Part shown: piece after piece, positions 12,529-14,276 of the stretch
Numbering within the stretch: position 1 is the stretch's first letter
How the letters are laid out: every line of letters starts with the position of its first letter
Source of the DNA: Caulobacteraceae bacterium
GTDB lineage: Bacteria > Pseudomonadota > Alphaproteobacteria > Caulobacterales > Caulobacteraceae
Reading direction: 5' to 3'
Length of the DNA stretch: 14,276 nucleotides
Assembly (NCBI GenBank): GCA_947484535.1
Contig: CANKPO010000008.1
Span: 1-14,276 of the forward strand
Made by a program: the position numbers and the translations under genes
Notes under the pieces: generated by a model
Database searches by the model: none
The model's input: only the letters and a program-made list of their open reading frames with translations
What the model was told of the DNA's origin: nothing

Positions 12529-14130
12529 CTAAAGCCCAGACAGGATCATCCGGGCGGCCTTCTCGGCAATCATCATGGTCGGGGAGTTGGTGTTGCCCGA
12601 GGTGATGGCCGGCATGACCGAGGCATCGGCAATGCGAAGTCCTTCGATGCCATGGACCCGAAGTTGGTCGTCCACCACCGCCATCGGATCTGTCTTGAGG
12701 CCCATCTTGGCGGTCCCGACCGGATGGAAGATGGTTGTGCCGAGGGACCGGGCGGCCGCTAGGAGGTCCGCATCCGACTGGGCCTCTAGGCCGGGTCGAT
12801 GTTCTTGCGGGGCGTAACGCTGCAAGGGGGACTGGGCCACAATCTTGCGCACCAGTCGCAAGGAGTCGATGGCCACCTGCTCATCTTCGGGCGTGGACAG
12901 ATAGTTGGGCTGAATCAGGGGCGCGTCCTCAGCCCTAGAGCTGGCCAGATGGATCGATCCTCGGCTGGTCGGCCGCAGATTACAAACGCTGATGGTGATG
13001 GCCCCAAACCGATGCAGCGGCTCACCGAACCGGTCCAGCGACAGGGGCTGGACGTGGAACTGGACATTGGCCCGTTCCTGATCGGATGAAGATCGGGCAA
13101 AGGCCCCCATCTGTGACGGGGCCATCGACATGGGTCCACGCCGAAACAGGGCATATTCCAGCGCCATCAGGGGCCTGCGCCACAGCGAGCCATAGAGGAC
13201 ATTCATGGTCGGCACACCGCTGACCTTGTAATAGGGCCGGATCTGCAGATGGTCTTGCAAGCCCTCTCCCACCCCCGGCAGATGGGCCTTGGTCTCAATG
13301 CCCAGAGCCTGAAGGCGTGCACCATCGCCCAGACCCGACAGTTCTAGAAGCTGCGGTGTTCCGACGGCACCCGCGGTCAAAACCACCTCAGCCGAGGCCC
13401 TAGCCTCAAACGCTTGGCCGCCCTTACTATAGGCAACCCCTACCGCCCGGCCCTGTTCAATCAGGATCTTGGTGACCCGCACGCCGGTTTCGAGCTTGAG
13501 ATTTTGGCGATGCAGGACCGGCTTTAGAAAGCCCCGCGCCGCACTCCAACGCCGACCGGTCTTTTGGTTGACCTGAAAATAGCCCGCGCCTTGATTGTCG
13601 CCGCCATTGAAATCCGCGACCGGGGCTATGCCCTCCTGCGCCGCGGCCTCGGCAAAGGCGTCCAGCACCTTCCAGCGCATACGCGGATGCTCGACCCGCC
13701 ACTCCCCGCCACTGCGATGGAGCGCACTGGGCGGATCAATATGGTCTTCCTGCGCCATGAACAGCGGCAGGACATCGTCCCAGCCCCAGCCGTTCAGACC
13801 CATCGCCTTCCAGCCGTCATAGTCCGCCGCCTGACCGCGCATATAGATCATGGCATTGATGGCCGAACTGCCGCCAATGACCTTGCCGCGCGGATAGTTC
13901 AGCTTGCGGCCATCCAGCCCGGCAATGGGCTGGGTCTCGAACATCCAGTCCGCGCGCGGATTGCCGATCGAGAACAGATAGCCGACCGGAATATGGAACC
14001 AGATCCAGTCGTCATTACCCCCCGCCTCCAGCACCAGCACCCGCTTGGACGGGTCCGCCGATAGCCGGTTGGCGAGCACGCAGCCTGCCGAGCCTGCTCC
14101 GACAACAATATAATCAATGCTGTCGGTCAT
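12529..14130 (-). CDS. GMC-family FAD-dependent alcohol (choline-type) dehydrogenase
   Basis: This 533-residue GMC oxidoreductase oxidises an alcohol to an aldehyde or ketone using FAD and passes the electrons to a quinone or other acceptor. The FAD dinucleotide motif GAGSAGCVLANRLS is at 11-24. GMC signature 1 is around PRGKVIGGSSAINAMIYMRG (80-99), and signature 2 is GAVGTPQLLELSGLG (254-268). The catalytic pair is H469 in FHPVGTAKMG and an Asn of GNTNSPTMM (N513 or N515). The length is normal for choline dehydrogenase and AlkJ-type enzymes. There is no signal peptide. The start is 10 bases after the stop of the upstream phosphotransferase with no clear ribosome-binding site, so translational coupling is likely. 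The substrate is not choline by default: no betaine genes are nearby, and the context favours a catabolic alcohol. Confidence 0.92.
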   Translation of the reverse strand: MTDSIDYIVVGAGSAGCVLANRLSADPSKRVLVLEAGGNDDWIWFHIPVGYLFSIGNPRADWMFETQPIAGLDGRKLNYPRGKVIGGSSAINAMIYMRGQAADYDGWKAMGLNGWGWDDVLPLFMAQEDHIDPPSALHRSGGEWRVEHPRMRWKVLDAFAEAAAQEGIAPVADFNGGDNQGAGYFQVNQKTGRRWSAARGFLKPVLHRQNLKLETGVRVTKILIEQGRAVGVAYSKGGQAFEARASAEVVLTAGAVGTPQLLELSGLGDGARLQALGIETKAHLPGVGEGLQDHLQIRPYYKVSGVPTMNVLYGSLWRRPLMALEYALFRRGPMSMAPSQMGAFARSSSDQERANVQFHVQPLSLDRFGEPLHRFGAITISVCNLRPTSRGSIHLASSRAEDAPLIQPNYLSTPEDEQVAIDSLRLVRKIVAQSPLQRYAPQEHRPGLEAQSDADLLAAARSLGTTIFHPVGTAKMGLKTDPMAVVDDQLRVHGIEGLRIADASVMPAITSGNTNSPTMMIAEKAARMILSGL

Positions 14131-14140
14131 CGGGTCAGGC

Positions 14141-14276
14141 TTAACGGTTCAGAACGGCCAGAGCCGTATCAGCCAAGATCTTGACGCCGGTATTGTCGCC
14201 GTGGGCGTCAGAGGTGCCGATACCATCCAGATTGCGCTTGAACACGCCCTGAGAGATCGAGGCCAGCCGGAAAATC
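14141..14276 (-). CDS. C-terminus of a phosphotransferase (APH/ACAD10-like kinase family)
   Basis: The last 44 codons of a gene run in from the right edge and stop at TAA (14141-14143). The tail IFRLASISQGVFKRNLDG resembles the C-terminal helix of bacterial phosphotransferase-family proteins (APH fold; often written FFRLAAIxQGVYxRxLxG) related to the kinase domain of ACAD10/ACAD11. In characterised relatives this domain phosphorylates a hydroxyacyl-CoA so that the hydroxyl can be eliminated. The active site (HxDxxxxN) lies outside the window, so the call rests on the tail alone. It is the upstream partner of the GMC dehydrogenase, with a 10-base gap. Confidence 0.6.
   Translation of the reverse strand, partial: IFRLASISQGVFKRNLDGIGTSDAHGDNTGVKILADTALAVLNR

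Noticed and set aside
1..14276. CRISPR array, tRNA, integrase or transposase
   Set aside because: No regularly spaced direct repeats, no cloverleaf-like sequence seen in the gaps, and none of the proteins has recombinase or transposase motifs.

Overview
This window looks like chromosomal DNA from a fairly GC-rich alphaproteobacterium. Caulobacterales or a sphingomonad-like lineage is my best guess. The guess rests on codon style, on the mix of catabolic genes, and on short palindromic repeats of a type I remember from such genomes; no marker gene in the window fixes the taxon. There are ten complete protein genes and two edge fragments. I see no tRNA, rRNA, CRISPR array, transposase or phage gene.

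Layout. A C-terminal gene fragment (1-99, +) is followed by 444 gene-free bases packed with four kinds of palindromic repeat. Then come two minus-strand genes: a TauD/TfdA-type 2-oxoglutarate dioxygenase (544-1392) and an EthA-like Baeyer-Villiger monooxygenase (1578-3083). Diverging from the monooxygenase is a TIM-barrel amidohydrolase/lactonase-type enzyme (3350-4384, +), followed by an ammonium transporter (4506-5807, +) with a structured leader. Convergent to the transporter, across a shared hairpin, is a second amidohydrolase of the ACMSD/gamma-resorcylate decarboxylase type (5827-7029, -), with an Old Yellow Enzyme-type flavin oxidoreductase (7127-8209, -) upstream of it. A perfect operator-like palindrome lies in the gap between the flavin oxidoreductase and a divergent hotdog thioesterase (8329-8763, +), which is followed by a Tas-like aldo/keto reductase (8808-9824, +). 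A second repeat-filled gap (9825-10173) separates this from a hybrid histidine kinase (minus) preceded by an AT-rich promoter-like gap. A GMC alcohol dehydrogenase (12529-14130, -) and the C-terminus of a phosphotransferase (14141-14276, -) end the window.

How the genes may work together. The enzymes form a plausible peripheral pathway for an alicyclic, terpenoid-like or steroid-like carbon source. GMC dehydrogenase and aldo/keto reductase would interconvert alcohols and carbonyls, the Old Yellow Enzyme would reduce enones, the dioxygenase would hydroxylate, the Baeyer-Villiger enzyme would turn a ketone into an ester or lactone, and the divergent hydrolase could open it. The phosphotransferase and thioesterase would act on acyl or hydroxyacyl products. 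The individual families are clear from motifs; the joint pathway and substrate are inference.

The most notable non-coding features are: a 108-110 bp palindromic element present three times, each copy just downstream of a minus-strand gene; a CAAAC-N4-GTTTG palindrome at the oxidoreductase/thioesterase divergence; and two consecutive stem-loops in front of the ammonium transporter, the second of which encloses the ribosome-binding site.
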